Assembly (NCBI GenBank): GCA_965197795.1
Contig: OZ240228.1
Location: 1,240,001 to 1,304,000 of the forward strand
Length of the DNA stretch: 64,000 nt
Direction of reading: 5' to 3'
Source of the DNA: WHTK01 sp965197795
Lineage (GTDB): Bacteria > Chloroflexota > Dehalococcoidia > DSTF01 > WHTK01
Part shown: positions 1 through 9,138 of the stretch, piece by piece
Layout of the letters: every line of letters begins with the position of its first letter
Position numbering within the stretch: the first letter of the stretch is position 1
The notes under the pieces: generated by a model
Database searches by the model: none
Told to the model about the DNA's origin: nothing
The model's input: the letters and a program-made list of their open reading frames with translations, nothing else
Made by a program: the position numbers and the translations under genes

Positions 1-322
1 CGGATGGCATGTCGACGCAGCTGCCATCCACGTCGAACTTCCAACCATGGTAGACGCACCGAAGGCCGTCCTCCTCGTTGCGGCCGAAGAAGAGGGATGC
101 GCCGCGGTGGGGACAAGCGTTCGCCACGAGGCCGACGGCGCCAGAGCTGACACGGAAGGCGATCAGGTCCTCGCTCAAGATCCGTGTGCGCACAGGAGGG
201 CAGTCGGGCTCCGGCAGCTCACTAGAGACAAGGGCAGGAATCCAGAAACGCCGTAGGTAATCTCCCATCGGCGTTCTCGGTCCGGTTCGCGTGATCAGCT
301 CGTTTTCCCTGGCACTTAGCAT
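1..322 (-). CDS. Rieske oxygenase alpha subunit, N-terminal part (runs off the left edge)
   Basis: The first 107 residues of a ring-hydroxylating oxygenase large subunit are visible; the rest lies outside the window. The Rieske [2Fe-2S] ligands are seen as Cys70, His72, Cys89 and His92, in the segments CPHRGASLFFGRN and CVYHGWKFD. The start ATG at 322 has AAGGGA upstream and begins like the two complete paralogues in this window (GP-TPMG near residue 15-20). The family takes electrons from a reductase and hydroxylates aromatic or other organic substrates at a mononuclear iron in the missing C-terminal domain. It is divergent to the peptidase gene and shares the 323-608 spacer. The substrate cannot be told; phthalate 4,5-dioxygenase-like relatives are the closest by eye. 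Confidence 0.93.
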   Translation of the reverse strand, partial: MLSARENELITRTGPRTPMGDYLRRFWIPALVSSELPEPDCPPVRTRILSEDLIAFRVSSGAVGLVANACPHRGASLFFGRNEEDGLRCVYHGWKFDVDGSCVDMPS

Positions 323-608
323 CGTTTCAGTCCCTTCAGATCGGGCAATGCGTCTTGGAAGCCATCGTTCAATGCAACGGGCGGGGTGTGTTGGCCATTG
401 GTGATGTCCACAACGTCGCGATCATGTCGCTGGCTGAGCCAGAGTGTCAAACTTGGGTGCCATGCGATAGCCTCACAGTAGCCACTATTCTGTGCGGCTG
501 CTGCGACACCAACAGCCAGTGTTCAATCGAGTAAGATTCGGTCGGTCCGCGGCGCGCCTTTTCTATTTCAAGCTGGTGCGTGTCCGACGCCGCGCTGGGG
601 AGGCAACG

Positions 609-2555
609 ATGGCTCAACCACTGACACCACAGACACTTGTCTACGAACTCAAGCAGGCTGCCGATCCCCAGATAGCCCCGGATGGTCAGCGGATCATCTA
701 CGCGCTAACCACCACGGACCCTACTACCAAGAATGCATCGACTCACCTCTGGTCCTGCGACAACTCAGGCAAGGATAAGCGTCAGCTCACGTGGTCCGGC
801 AGCCGAAACAGCGGAGCCAGGTGGTCGCCAGATGGCGTTTACGTCGCGTTCATCTCGGACCGTGTCCCGGACGCCGGCATCTTCCTGCTCCCGTCCGACG
901 GCGGGGAGGCGCGTGAACTCACACATCACGGTGCCCCAATCAGCGAACTGTCCTGGTCACCAGACGGAACCCGCATCGCCTACACAGTCGCTGTCGACCC
1001 CGAGAATCCAGCGGAGGAAAAGCGGCCTGCTGAAGCCGCACCTCGCGTGGGTTTCACCACTCGTCTCGACTACAAGCAGGACACCTACGGCTACTTGAAC
1101 GACTTGCGCAGGCAAGTGTTCACGATCGACGTCGCGACCGGTGCTAGTCGACAGGTAAGCCGTGTGTTAAACGACCACCAGAGCCCACAATGGTCTCCCG
1201 ACGGTCGAAGGATCGCGGCCCAGGTACTGAAGATGAATACCATGACATCTCAGTTAGCGCTGATCGATGTCGAGACGAGCAAGACCGCGTTGGTTGGTCC
1301 GGAAGCAGGCGTCGTGACTAACTGGGCCTGGTCGCCCCGAGGAGACCGAGTCGTCTTCGCCGGCGAACCGGAACGATCATGGCAGACAGATTTCTGCCTG
1401 CACGAGTTGGCAAGTGGTGAAACTCGACGCGTCACGACAGATCTTCAGTGCCTGCCAGCCGCCGGCGCACCAGGCATCGAACCGCCATCTCAGCCCGTGT
1501 GGCTGGATGAACGAAAGGTTCTCTTTCATGGTGTCCGTGGCGGCCAGAGCGGCCTTTACGTCGTTGACCTGGAAACAGGTGAGACAGAGATGAGAGGGAA
1601 TGACCTTTCTCTTCGCGCCGGCTTGAGCGTTGACCGCTCGCACCAAAAGGTGGTGCAGGGCTACAGCAGCCTAGAGCGGACCGGAGAGGTGGCCGCCGCA
1701 AATGTCGTTACTGGAGGCCTCGAGGTAATCACTGACCATAACTTCCAACTCCTGACTGAGTCGCCGCCGGCGCTGTGGGAGCGCTTCGACATAGCGAGGG
1801 CCGGATTGACGACTGAAGCTTGGCTCCTCAAGCCGCCAGACTTCGATCCATCCCGTCGTTACCCGCTCATCCTTGACGTTCACGGTGGGCCAAACGGTTA
1901 CCACGGCTACGGCTTCAACGCCGTGCAGCAGTGCCTCGCTACCAACGGTTTCGTCGTGGTGTTCGCAAACCCGCGTGGCTCCGGCTCTTACGGGCGTGAC
2001 TTCACCCAGAGAGTAACCGGAGACTGGGGTGGCGAGGACTTCCATGACCTTATGGCCGTCGTCGATCGTGCCCTTGAAGCGCCGTACGTCGACGCAGACC
2101 GCATCGGTATCTGGGGCTACAGCTATGGCGGCTATATGACGGCCTGGACGATCGGCCAGACCAACCGTTTCAAGGCAGCGGTGTGCGGCGCTCCCTGCTT
2201 CGACCTGGAGTCGATGTACGGCACCAGTGACATCTCGCACGAGTGCGGTGAGCTCCAAGGTTGGGGCCGCCCGCATGAGGCGCGAGAGTGGTACGCGACT
2301 CATTCACCCTCTGAATTCGCCCATCTTGCGCGAACGCCAACCCTCCTCATCCACGGTGAAGCCGACGAGCGCTGCCCCATCGGCCAGAGTGAGCAGATGT
2401 TCGTCGCGCTAAAGAAGGCAGGTTGCGAAGTGGCGTTCGCTCGCTATCCGGGTGGCTCGCATCAGTTCATCAGAACGGGACCACCAGAGCACCGCGAGGA
2501 TATGCTGGCCCGCACGCTTGACTGGTTCAAACACCATCTGGGCGAACCTCGATAG
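609..2555 (+). CDS. S9 family peptidase (prolyl oligopeptidase / acylaminoacyl peptidase type)
   Basis: A 648-residue serine peptidase. The N-terminal half is a beta-propeller built of WSPDG-type repeats (for example RWSPDGVYVAFISD and SWSPDGTRIAY). The C-terminal alpha/beta-hydrolase domain has the nucleophile in GYSYGGYM (Ser505), Asp586 in HGEADERC and His618 in GGSHQF. Family members release short peptides or N-acyl amino acids from oligopeptides. I chose the ATG at 609 because GGGGAGG lies just upstream; an in-frame ATG at 492 would add 39 residues unlike the family. No signal peptide is evident, so it is probably cytoplasmic. The FAD oxidoreductase gene follows after 96 bp on the same strand, so the two may be co-transcribed. 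Confidence 0.95.
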   Translation: MAQPLTPQTLVYELKQAADPQIAPDGQRIIYALTTTDPTTKNASTHLWSCDNSGKDKRQLTWSGSRNSGARWSPDGVYVAFISDRVPDAGIFLLPSDGGEARELTHHGAPISELSWSPDGTRIAYTVAVDPENPAEEKRPAEAAPRVGFTTRLDYKQDTYGYLNDLRRQVFTIDVATGASRQVSRVLNDHQSPQWSPDGRRIAAQVLKMNTMTSQLALIDVETSKTALVGPEAGVVTNWAWSPRGDRVVFAGEPERSWQTDFCLHELASGETRRVTTDLQCLPAAGAPGIEPPSQPVWLDERKVLFHGVRGGQSGLYVVDLETGETEMRGNDLSLRAGLSVDRSHQKVVQGYSSLERTGEVAAANVVTGGLEVITDHNFQLLTESPPALWERFDIARAGLTTEAWLLKPPDFDPSRRYPLILDVHGGPNGYHGYGFNAVQQCLATNGFVVVFANPRGSGSYGRDFTQRVTGDWGGEDFHDLMAVVDRALEAPYVDADRIGIWGYSYGGYMTAWTIGQTNRFKAAVCGAPCFDLESMYGTSDISHECGELQGWGRPHEAREWYATHSPSEFAHLARTPTLLIHGEADERCPIGQSEQMFVALKKAGCEVAFARYPGGSHQFIRTGPPEHREDMLARTLDWFKHHLGEPR

Positions 2556-2651
2556 CCATCGAGTTCAATCCGAGCGGGACCTAGCGCATTTGCTTGGCTA
2601 GCGTCATCAGCGTGAACCAGCTTCCACTGGTTGATACAGGAGGTTCTAGAC

Positions 2652-3794
2652 ATGGCAGCAAGCAGCGATGTCGTAGTGGTCGGAGGTGGAGTTGCGGGCT
2701 GCTCGGTCGCATATTTCTTGGCCCAGGCTGGAGTGAAGGTCACGCTCGTAGAGCGTGAAGGTGTGGCGTCCCAGGCCTCCGGGTTCTCTGCGGGAGGCCT
2801 CAATCCTTTGCAGGGAACCGGTATCCCGGGACCGTTAGGTCCCTTGGCGATCGAGTCGTTTCGCATGCACCTGGCACTGTGGGACGAACTAAGACAGCAG
2901 ACGGGCATCGATTACGAAGGGCGGATCATCTCTCTTCTGAAGGTCGCCTTTGAGGAAGCTGACCTGGCCGACCTCCAGGAGACTGCAGAGGCGTTTTCCC
3001 CGGTCGATGGATTCGAAGCTGAGCGCCTGGACCGTCAGCAGCTTTTGGACCTGGAGCCGCGACTCTCTCCCCACGTAATGAGCGGAGTAATAGCTACTGG
3101 AAACGCCGCCCTCGACAGTTACAAATACACGCTCGCATTGTTGGAGGCGGCGAAGAAGCTCGGTACCAGGGTCGTTGCAGGCACCGTTTGTGGTTTGGAG
3201 AGCAAGGACGGCAACGTAACGCAGGTCGTACTTCAAGACGGCACGCTGCCTTGCGGACAAGTCGTGCTGGCGATGGGACCCTGGTCACGACAGGCCGAAC
3301 CCTGGCTTGATGCTTATATACCGGTGGACCCCCTCAAGGGAGAGATTTTACGCCTCGACTCAGGTGGCTCTCGATTGTTCAACGACATATCCGGTGGCGG
3401 TGGTTCCCTTCATCCCAAGCCCGACGGCCTGGTATGGTGCGGCACAACTGAGGAGTGGCGTGGGTTTGACAGAGCCCCGAGCGATTTGGCGCGTCAATCA
3501 ATCCTCGAGGGCGCCGTCCGCCTTATCCCGGACTTGGCTGAGGCCAGGTTGGTCCTCCATACGGCCTGTATGCGGCCTGTTACGCCGGATTGGCTGCCGA
3601 TAGTCGGGCGTGTCCCTGGATGGCAGAATGCCTATCTCGCGACCGGGGCCGGCAAGAAAGGCGTTCTTCTCAGCCCTGGGATCGGCAAATCCATCGCTGA
3701 TCTGATGACCCACGGCGAAACTGCTTTATCAATAGAAGCCTTCGAAGCTGAGCGCTTCGCCCCGATCGCATCCCTGAGTCGGCAGCGACCTTGA
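2652..3794 (+). CDS. FAD-dependent oxidoreductase, DAO family
   Basis: A 380-residue flavoenzyme of the D-amino-acid/glycine/sarcosine oxidase type. The N-terminal dinucleotide-binding motif VVVVGGGVAG (residues 7-16) is followed by the acidic end of beta-2 (VTLVERE). The C-terminal segment with RPVTPDWLPIVG and ATGAGKKG is the usual second FAD-contacting region. The start at 2652 has a perfect AGGAGG nine bases upstream; the ATG at 2631 would place the RBS inside the gene. Members oxidise secondary or primary amines of amino acids with FAD, producing imino acids. Position between a peptidase and Rieske oxygenases suggests a role in amino-compound catabolism, but the substrate is not inferable. 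Confidence 0.93.
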   Translation: MAASSDVVVVGGGVAGCSVAYFLAQAGVKVTLVEREGVASQASGFSAGGLNPLQGTGIPGPLGPLAIESFRMHLALWDELRQQTGIDYEGRIISLLKVAFEEADLADLQETAEAFSPVDGFEAERLDRQQLLDLEPRLSPHVMSGVIATGNAALDSYKYTLALLEAAKKLGTRVVAGTVCGLESKDGNVTQVVLQDGTLPCGQVVLAMGPWSRQAEPWLDAYIPVDPLKGEILRLDSGGSRLFNDISGGGGSLHPKPDGLVWCGTTEEWRGFDRAPSDLARQSILEGAVRLIPDLAEARLVLHTACMRPVTPDWLPIVGRVPGWQNAYLATGAGKKGVLLSPGIGKSIADLMTHGETALSIEAFEAERFAPIASLSRQRP

Positions 3795-3837
3795 GGACAC
3801 CCCTCCACTCTGCCGCTCGCCAACCGTGGCCGCGGGA

Positions 3838-5181
3838 CTAGATAAGTTCAGCAGTCACAAAGTTAGCTAGTCTTACGCCCCTATCAGTGCTGCGGTGCTC
3901 CTCAGTGGCCTCGAACCAGTCGACTCGTTCGGGCAACATGATCTCAACCGGCCTTACCCGATATAGCTGCGCGTTATCAACAGTCTGATGCACTGCGCCC
4001 TGATCACGTAGGCCCTTCGCCGCGTCGAGCAAGGCCCTTCGGACGGCGATGATCATGCGGTCGGACGTGCCGAGGTGCTCGTTCGTCCGGTTGTAGACCG
4101 TGCCCATGCTCTCCATCACCGCCATGTCCTGCAGCTTCCCCTCCCTTGGGATGCCGGAGAACATCTTGGTGCGCTGCAGCTCTTGGTCGAGCATGTAGTC
4201 GTTGCCACGATTAGCCGGCGAGCGCCATCTCGTGCGAGGGTCGCTCGTGGCTGGCAAGTAGCCGCCGAGGCGAGTATAGGGGTCGCCGGCCTCCCGCTGC
4301 TCAGACGGTACAGGCTCCCGTAAGCTAAGTCGGAAGGAAATCTGGACCGTGTGATCGTCGTCAAGTGGCACCCAGGCCTGCACTCCCACAGTCGGACCGC
4401 CGCTAGCGACCATGGTGTAGCAGGGCATCACGAACTGGGTGATGCGGTGCCAGTAGTTGCCTTTGGCGTCCCATCTACGTCTGCCCGCGTAGACCAAGCC
4501 GTAGTCCATCGAATGCGTGTCTAGATAAGGGGCTTCGTAGTTTGGATTCTCGTTGAACCCGTGCCGGACTGGGCCCACGGAGTCTGTGTACGGCTCGGCC
4601 CTCAACCGTGCGTGCAGGTAGTCGATGTGGGACGAGTCGATATCTCCCTCCATGGATTGCATCCAGTTGCAGTCATAGAAGACGAACTGGGGGTGGAAGC
4701 ACATCTCGGCCGGCGCCGTGTTGAACTCGAGTTCGGGCAATGGGGGCGGTACCTCTCGAGGCCCCATGTACGTCCAGATGACGCCGTTAACCTCACGACA
4801 GGGGTAGCTGAGGGCCCGGACTTTGCTCTTGAAGTTGCTCTCCGCCGGCTCACTGGGCATGTCGACGCAATTGCCTTCCATGTCGAACTTCCAGCCGTGG
4901 TAGACGCAGCGTAGGCCGTCTTCCTCGTTGCGGCCGAAGAAGAGGGAGGCGCCGCGGTGGGGACAAGCGTTGGCAAGCATGCCCACCGCGCCGGAGGTTG
5001 TACGGAACGCGATCAGTTCCTCCCCGAGGAGCCTGACACGTACCGGCGGGCAATCCGGCGTCGGCAGAAGGTGAGACGGGACGGTCGAAGGGATCCAGTA
5101 CTGTCGAAGCAGGTTCCCCATTGGCGTTCCTGGACCAACCCTACACAGGACATCGTTGTCTTCTTGGGTCAACATCGTCAC
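3838..5181 (-). CDS. Rieske oxygenase alpha subunit (phthalate dioxygenase-like)
   Basis: Complete 447-residue oxygenase large subunit. Rieske cluster ligands are Cys73, His75, Cys92 and His95. The catalytic mononuclear iron site shows His185 and His190 in the segment GDIDSSHIDYLH. The length and the opening MLTQEDNDVLCRVGPGTPMG match phthalate 4,5-dioxygenase-like (type I, alpha-only) enzymes. It is convergent to the FAD oxidoreductase, with 43 bp between stops and no clear terminator. It follows a paralogue 63 bp upstream on the same strand, so the two are probably transcribed together. No reductase or ferredoxin gene is nearby, so electrons must come from a partner elsewhere. Confidence 0.95.
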   Translation of the reverse strand: MTMLTQEDNDVLCRVGPGTPMGNLLRQYWIPSTVPSHLLPTPDCPPVRVRLLGEELIAFRTTSGAVGMLANACPHRGASLFFGRNEEDGLRCVYHGWKFDMEGNCVDMPSEPAESNFKSKVRALSYPCREVNGVIWTYMGPREVPPPLPELEFNTAPAEMCFHPQFVFYDCNWMQSMEGDIDSSHIDYLHARLRAEPYTDSVGPVRHGFNENPNYEAPYLDTHSMDYGLVYAGRRRWDAKGNYWHRITQFVMPCYTMVASGGPTVGVQAWVPLDDDHTVQISFRLSLREPVPSEQREAGDPYTRLGGYLPATSDPRTRWRSPANRGNDYMLDQELQRTKMFSGIPREGKLQDMAVMESMGTVYNRTNEHLGTSDRMIIAVRRALLDAAKGLRDQGAVHQTVDNAQLYRVRPVEIMLPERVDWFEATEEHRSTDRGVRLANFVTAELI

Positions 5182-5244
5182 TCAGCTCCTTCTGCTCTTC
5201 AAGGCTAAATCATGCTGACCAAAGATAGGTAAGCCCTGCCAACC

Positions 5245-6615
5245 TCAAGCCAACGGCGGAGGGACGGCCACGGCTGGAGCCGCCTCGCGGAGCCGGTTGA
5301 GGTTGGGGTCGTTCTCAGAGCCGAGTATCGTCCAATCCTCTCCGGGCTCAAGGACTTTATCCGGCGTACCGATTCTGTCGTACGGCAGTGACGGATCGAT
5401 CGCCGGCGGCTCAATGCCCCGGGCCAGATTCTTTGCCGCGTTGAGCAAGCTGCGCCGCATGAGAATGATCTTGCGGTCGAGGGATCCGAGGTGCTCCTTG
5501 GTCCGGTCGGTGAAGGCCGTCTGCGTTGCCATGATGTCCTGGTTGTTGAAGGAGCCACGAATACCCGTGAATATCGTTCCGTCCTTCTGCGCTTCGCGAT
5601 CGATCAACCAATCGTTTGCCTTGTTTCGCGGCGTACCATCCTCGTCATACGGCCATTCTGGAATAGCAAGTCCCCGCTGCCGAACAACCGAACCGACGCG
5701 TCCGATCCCTCCCATTGTCCCAGTGCCGCTGGAAGCGTCTCCAACTACGAGCTGGTCCTTCATTTCGGTATGGATGGTGGCGAAGTTAAACGAGTTCGTC
5801 TGTTCGTCATCGATCGGGACTGTCCAACCTCCGCCTCCCGGCCCGGAGGTGTAGGGGATGGTGTACTGGTAAAGACGAGCGTGAGTATTGCCGTTAGGCG
5901 TATTGCGAAGCCCCACGGCTCGGAAGCCATGCCAGGCCTCGACAACTTCTACGACGGGAGCCCTGTCGTGCGCCCAGAACCTCCATTGCGCCCTGCCCGA
6001 GTTGTAAATACCAGGAGCATCAGAACCATCATCATCGAGATCCTTGGCGCCTGCCCACATGTGCAGCCAGGATGGATGGGTCGTATCCAGGCCGCCTTCC
6101 ATCACCTGCATCCAGCTCATGGGCTGAATGCGCTTACTTGCTCGCCACTTCTCGCGTGGCAGTGCCTCGGTGCCGAAGTCACGGAAGCCCGTCATCTTGT
6201 CCAGAGGCCCCATGTATGTCCAGACGATCCCACCCGACTCGTGCGTAGGGTACGAGAGGACCCTTAGCTTGTCCTTGAAGTTGCTACCTGGCTCGCTTGG
6301 CATGTCAATGCACTGGCCGTTCACGTCGAACTGCCAGCCGTGGTAGACGCAGCGCAGTCCGCCGTCCTCATTGCGACCGAAGAAGAGCGAGGTGCCGCGG
6401 TGTGGGCAGTTAATATCGATCAGGCCGACTCTGCCTTCGGAATCGCGGAAGGCAACCAGGTCCTCACATAGTAGGCGGACGCGCACGGGCGTGCAGTCGG
6501 GGCTCGGTAGCTCTTCCGACAGCAGCGCCGGTGTCCAGTAGCGCCGGAGCAGGTTACCCATCGGGGTACCGGGACCGACGTGGATAATCATCTCGTTGTC
6601 TTCTTTGGTCAGCAC
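5245..6615 (-). CDS. Rieske oxygenase alpha subunit, second paralogue
   Basis: Complete 456-residue oxygenase large subunit, upstream gene of a tandem pair. Rieske ligands are Cys70, His72, Cys89 and His92. The mononuclear iron histidines are His180 and His185 in GGLDTTHPSWLHM. The N-terminal 130 residues are strongly alike in the three Rieske genes of this window, whereas the catalytic domains differ, which suggests duplication followed by substrate divergence. Expected cofactor partners (reductase, beta subunit) are absent. The start ATG at 6615 is preceded by AGGAGG-like sequence (reverse strand near 6627). Confidence 0.95.
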   Translation of the reverse strand: MLTKEDNEMIIHVGPGTPMGNLLRRYWTPALLSEELPSPDCTPVRVRLLCEDLVAFRDSEGRVGLIDINCPHRGTSLFFGRNEDGGLRCVYHGWQFDVNGQCIDMPSEPGSNFKDKLRVLSYPTHESGGIVWTYMGPLDKMTGFRDFGTEALPREKWRASKRIQPMSWMQVMEGGLDTTHPSWLHMWAGAKDLDDDGSDAPGIYNSGRAQWRFWAHDRAPVVEVVEAWHGFRAVGLRNTPNGNTHARLYQYTIPYTSGPGGGGWTVPIDDEQTNSFNFATIHTEMKDQLVVGDASSGTGTMGGIGRVGSVVRQRGLAIPEWPYDEDGTPRNKANDWLIDREAQKDGTIFTGIRGSFNNQDIMATQTAFTDRTKEHLGSLDRKIILMRRSLLNAAKNLARGIEPPAIDPSLPYDRIGTPDKVLEPGEDWTILGSENDPNLNRLREAAPAVAVPPPLA

Positions 6616-6905
6616 GACTTCGATCCTCCTAGGTTTCGGTCACAAATCGCGGGGATCCGTGAAAAGCGGACATCGACATCCTCAGGTCAACATATACGAT
6701 TCGTCAATAGGCTGGCGAGACAGCGCGTGTAACCACTGCTCGATGGCCAAGGGCGCGGCTTCTCGTCCGCGACAATTCGCAAGACGGTCTGCATGTAGGC
6801 GATGGGTCCTCGGGAAAGCGGTCGATCTGTCCCTGCATGCGCTCGCTGGTCACGGTGCAGCGATCTTGTCGTTGAGGAGCGAGGGTGTCAAACAGACGAC
6901 AGAGC
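6616..6905. other. intergenic, nothing recognised
   Basis: This 290-bp gap separates the Rieske pair from the TIM-barrel gene and should hold the promoter of the Rieske pair. I see no convincing -35/-10 pair, hairpin or short gene in it. Confidence 0.5.
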
Positions 6906-7718
6906 CTAGCCCTCGAACGCCCTGACGAAGTAGTCCCGTGCCGCTAGCTTCTGGTCAAGGTTTCCCAGCGCCATCATGTAGTGACCTTCGAAACCACTGC
7001 TCTCCAGGCGCTTGAACAGAGCCGAGAAGTCGATGTTGCCCTGGCCGGGAAGCAAGTGAAGCTCCTTGTCCCCCAGGCTGTCAGCCAGTCGCGCTTCAGA
7101 CATGCGACTCACACCAAACTCGTCGAGGAATCCGTTGATTCCTTCTGGTACCAGGTGGGCATGGTTCACTGTGAAAGCCCACTTCAGCGCAGATGTATCG
7201 ATGGCGTCGAAGAAGTAACGGCACTCTTCGATGTTGTGCGCCAGGTAATGGACCTCCGCGTCGTCTGGCTCGAAATTGAGGTTCTCCATTAAGAGTTGCA
7301 TGCCAGCTTGCTGGGCATAATCCACCGTCCGCTGGAGACGAGCTAGCGCCGAGGCCTTCCGTTCCTCCAAGTTCGAGTTGAAATGATAGCCAGCATGCAC
7401 CTCCACCCAGTCACATCCCAGTCGCACGGCGAGATCAACGTTGGCCCTCAGGTACGCATCCACCGCCTCCGACAAGTAGGGGGCATACTCCGCAACATTG
7501 ATACTGGACTGCGTATGCAGACTGAGGTGGATGTCATCTCGTGCACAGGTTTGCCTGACGGCAGCCACGCGTTGTTCGCTCCAGGTGGTCATGATGTTCG
7601 GCGCACGATCGGCGTTGAAATCGACGTAGTGGAATGAGTGAGCTGCAGCCCACGCCAAAGTGTCCTCCAACGGAGCAGCCCCAGAATCAAATCCAATTCG
7701 TTCAGCAAACGACTCCAT
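6906..7718 (-). CDS. sugar phosphate isomerase/epimerase family protein (xylose isomerase-like TIM barrel)
   Basis: A 270-residue AP-endonuclease-2/xylose-isomerase-like TIM barrel. Diagnostic segments are DWVEVHAGYHF, LLMENLNFEP (metal-binding Glu), KWAFTVNHAHLVPEG and LPGQGNIDF, giving the Glu/His metal-ligand pattern of the family. Members isomerise or epimerise sugars and inositols, or open lactones. The start at 7718 is chosen because GGGGGAAAC lies just before MESFAERIGF; an upstream ATG at 7775 would add 19 atypical residues. It lies downstream of the tRNA-Ala terminator on the same strand. The substrate is unknown; a related barrel enzyme is encoded at 35279-36178. Confidence 0.85.
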   Translation of the reverse strand: MESFAERIGFDSGAAPLEDTLAWAAAHSFHYVDFNADRAPNIMTTWSEQRVAAVRQTCARDDIHLSLHTQSSINVAEYAPYLSEAVDAYLRANVDLAVRLGCDWVEVHAGYHFNSNLEERKASALARLQRTVDYAQQAGMQLLMENLNFEPDDAEVHYLAHNIEECRYFFDAIDTSALKWAFTVNHAHLVPEGINGFLDEFGVSRMSEARLADSLGDKELHLLPGQGNIDFSALFKRLESSGFEGHYMMALGNLDQKLAARDYFVRAFEG

Positions 7719-7929
7719 GTTTCCCCCAGCCTCTCGAATGAGCAGAGGATAACCCGACTGGCACCCGGAGACCACGTCAGCTTGGTTCGTTGATTCGCTG
7801 TCGAAAAGCAGATTCGGAAAGGCCGCTTGTTGAACCCCTGTTCGACCGTGAATCGGCGGGTCGGTCCAACCGGCCGGCGTGCTCGAGCGGAGTCCGTACG
7901 AGACTCCAGAAGATCTGGACGAAAACCAG

Positions 7930-7952
7930 AAACGCCCTCCAAGAGGGCGCTT
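7930..7952 (-). terminator. Rho-independent terminator of tRNA-Ala
   Basis: On the minus strand a CGCCCTC/GAGGGCG stem with a TTG loop lies 14 nt after the tRNA 3' end and runs into TTTCTGGTTTTC. A-T and G-T pairs extend the stem to about 10 bp. Confidence 0.8.
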
Positions 7953-7966
7953 CTAGATTTGGAACC

Positions 7967-8042
7967 TGGTGGAGCTGGGGGGATTCGAACCCCCTACCTT
8001 TTGACTGCCAGTCAAACGCTCTCCCAATTGAGCTACAGCCCC
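7967..8042 (-). tRNA. tRNA-Ala (anticodon GGC), CCA encoded
   Basis: Read on the minus strand, GGGGCTG pairs with CAGCTCC to form the acceptor stem, followed by A73 and a genomically encoded CCA. The D-arm is TAGCTCAATTGGGAGAGC. The anticodon arm is TTTGA-CTGGCAG-TCAAA, giving anticodon GGC. The T-arm is GGGGG-TTCGAAT-CCCCC. All stems pair fully apart from one G-U. It is intact and not split, so it was not the att site of the nearby recombinase. Confidence 0.97.
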
Positions 8043-8134
8043 ACGGCCAAGAGAGTACAACATCAGGCGTTTTGAATCTATAATCAGAGGATGACCATCA
8101 GATCAGAGCCGAAGAGCATGACACAGAGAAACGC

Positions 8135-9037
8135 TTGATTGCACGTAGAGAGAATGACTCTCGGTCAATCGTTACCAGCTACGAACGCCACCTTAAAGCC
8201 ACGGGCAAGAGCGCCAAGACGCTCCAGCACTATCTCGGAGCGCTGGCTCAGTTCATCCAATTCTGCGAAGACGAGGGGCTGCCGGACCTCAATGGTATAA
8301 GGCGTGAGCACGTTGAGCTGTGGCTGGTCAGGCTGAGAGAACGCTACGCCCCAGCCTCCGTCCTCAATCGCTACAAAGCCTTGCGGGTCTTCTACGCCTG
8401 GATGGTCGAGGAGGGAGAGATTCGCTCCAGCCCTCTCGCCCGGATACCACAGCCAGTATTAGAGGAGACCCGTAAGGATGTGGTGCCGCCGGAGGAGCTG
8501 GCTCGTGTCTTCAAGGAGATGGAGAGGAAGCGGCGCTGGCGCGATTGCGCCTTGCTCGCGATCCTCTACGACACCGGCATGAGAGCTGGTGAAGTGGCTG
8601 AGTTGAAGGCCGAGGATGTCAAGCTGGATGACGGTCTGATCGTCGTGCAGCGGTCCAAGAACAAGAAGATGCGCACGGTAGGTCTATCACCCCAGGCCGT
8701 GAAGTACATCGACCGCTACTGGCGCCGGCCACGCTCCGACCTCTCCTCCGCTTTCGCTCTGAGCGGCCACCGCGGGCCGCTGACGGCCAACGGCATATAT
8801 CAAATAGTTAGGGGCATCTTCGAGGAGCTGGGCTTTGAGGCCAAGATCGGCCCCCATGATCTGCGCCATACTTCAGCCTCCCACATCACAGGGGAGATGA
8901 CGGAGAGCCAGATGATGAGCCTTTATGGTTGGACGGACCCGGAGATGGCGCGCCACTACGCTAGGCAGGCGCTCGAGAAGTCAGCTATCGAAGCACATCG
9001 CAGAGCGAGTCCCTTGAGCCGCCTGCCGAAGGTATGA
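8135..9037 (+). CDS. tyrosine recombinase, XerC/XerD-like
   Basis: A 300-residue site-specific recombinase with an N-terminal SAM-like core-binding domain (about residues 10-95) and a C-terminal catalytic domain. Catalytic residues visible are Arg150 (DTGMRAGE), His241 and Arg244 (HDLRHTSASH), Trp266 and the nucleophile Tyr275 (MARHYAR). The start is a TTG at 8135; no in-frame ATG precedes it. Length and architecture fit XerC/D or a small integrase. It faces away from the intact tRNA-Ala and no direct repeat of the tRNA end is seen, so a link to an integrated element is unproven. It could be the chromosome-dimer resolvase or an orphan integrase. Confidence 0.9.
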   Translation: MIARRENDSRSIVTSYERHLKATGKSAKTLQHYLGALAQFIQFCEDEGLPDLNGIRREHVELWLVRLRERYAPASVLNRYKALRVFYAWMVEEGEIRSSPLARIPQPVLEETRKDVVPPEELARVFKEMERKRRWRDCALLAILYDTGMRAGEVAELKAEDVKLDDGLIVVQRSKNKKMRTVGLSPQAVKYIDRYWRRPRSDLSSAFALSGHRGPLTANGIYQIVRGIFEELGFEAKIGPHDLRHTSASHITGEMTESQMMSLYGWTDPEMARHYARQALEKSAIEAHRRASPLSRLPKV

Positions 9038-9138
9038 ACCTCGGCGACAAGAGAGCTAGGCGGGTGCGGACCGCCTGCTATGTCGTTAACGTCCCTTCTT
9101 GCGGTCAACCCTGAGGGGTGATACGGCGGTCGTGAGGT

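Noticed and set aside
7967..9037. tRNA-Ala plus recombinase as an integrated element
   Set aside because: The tRNA is intact with CCA, the recombinase is on its 5' side, and no duplicate of the tRNA end was found nearby. The layout does not match integration at the tRNA 3' end.
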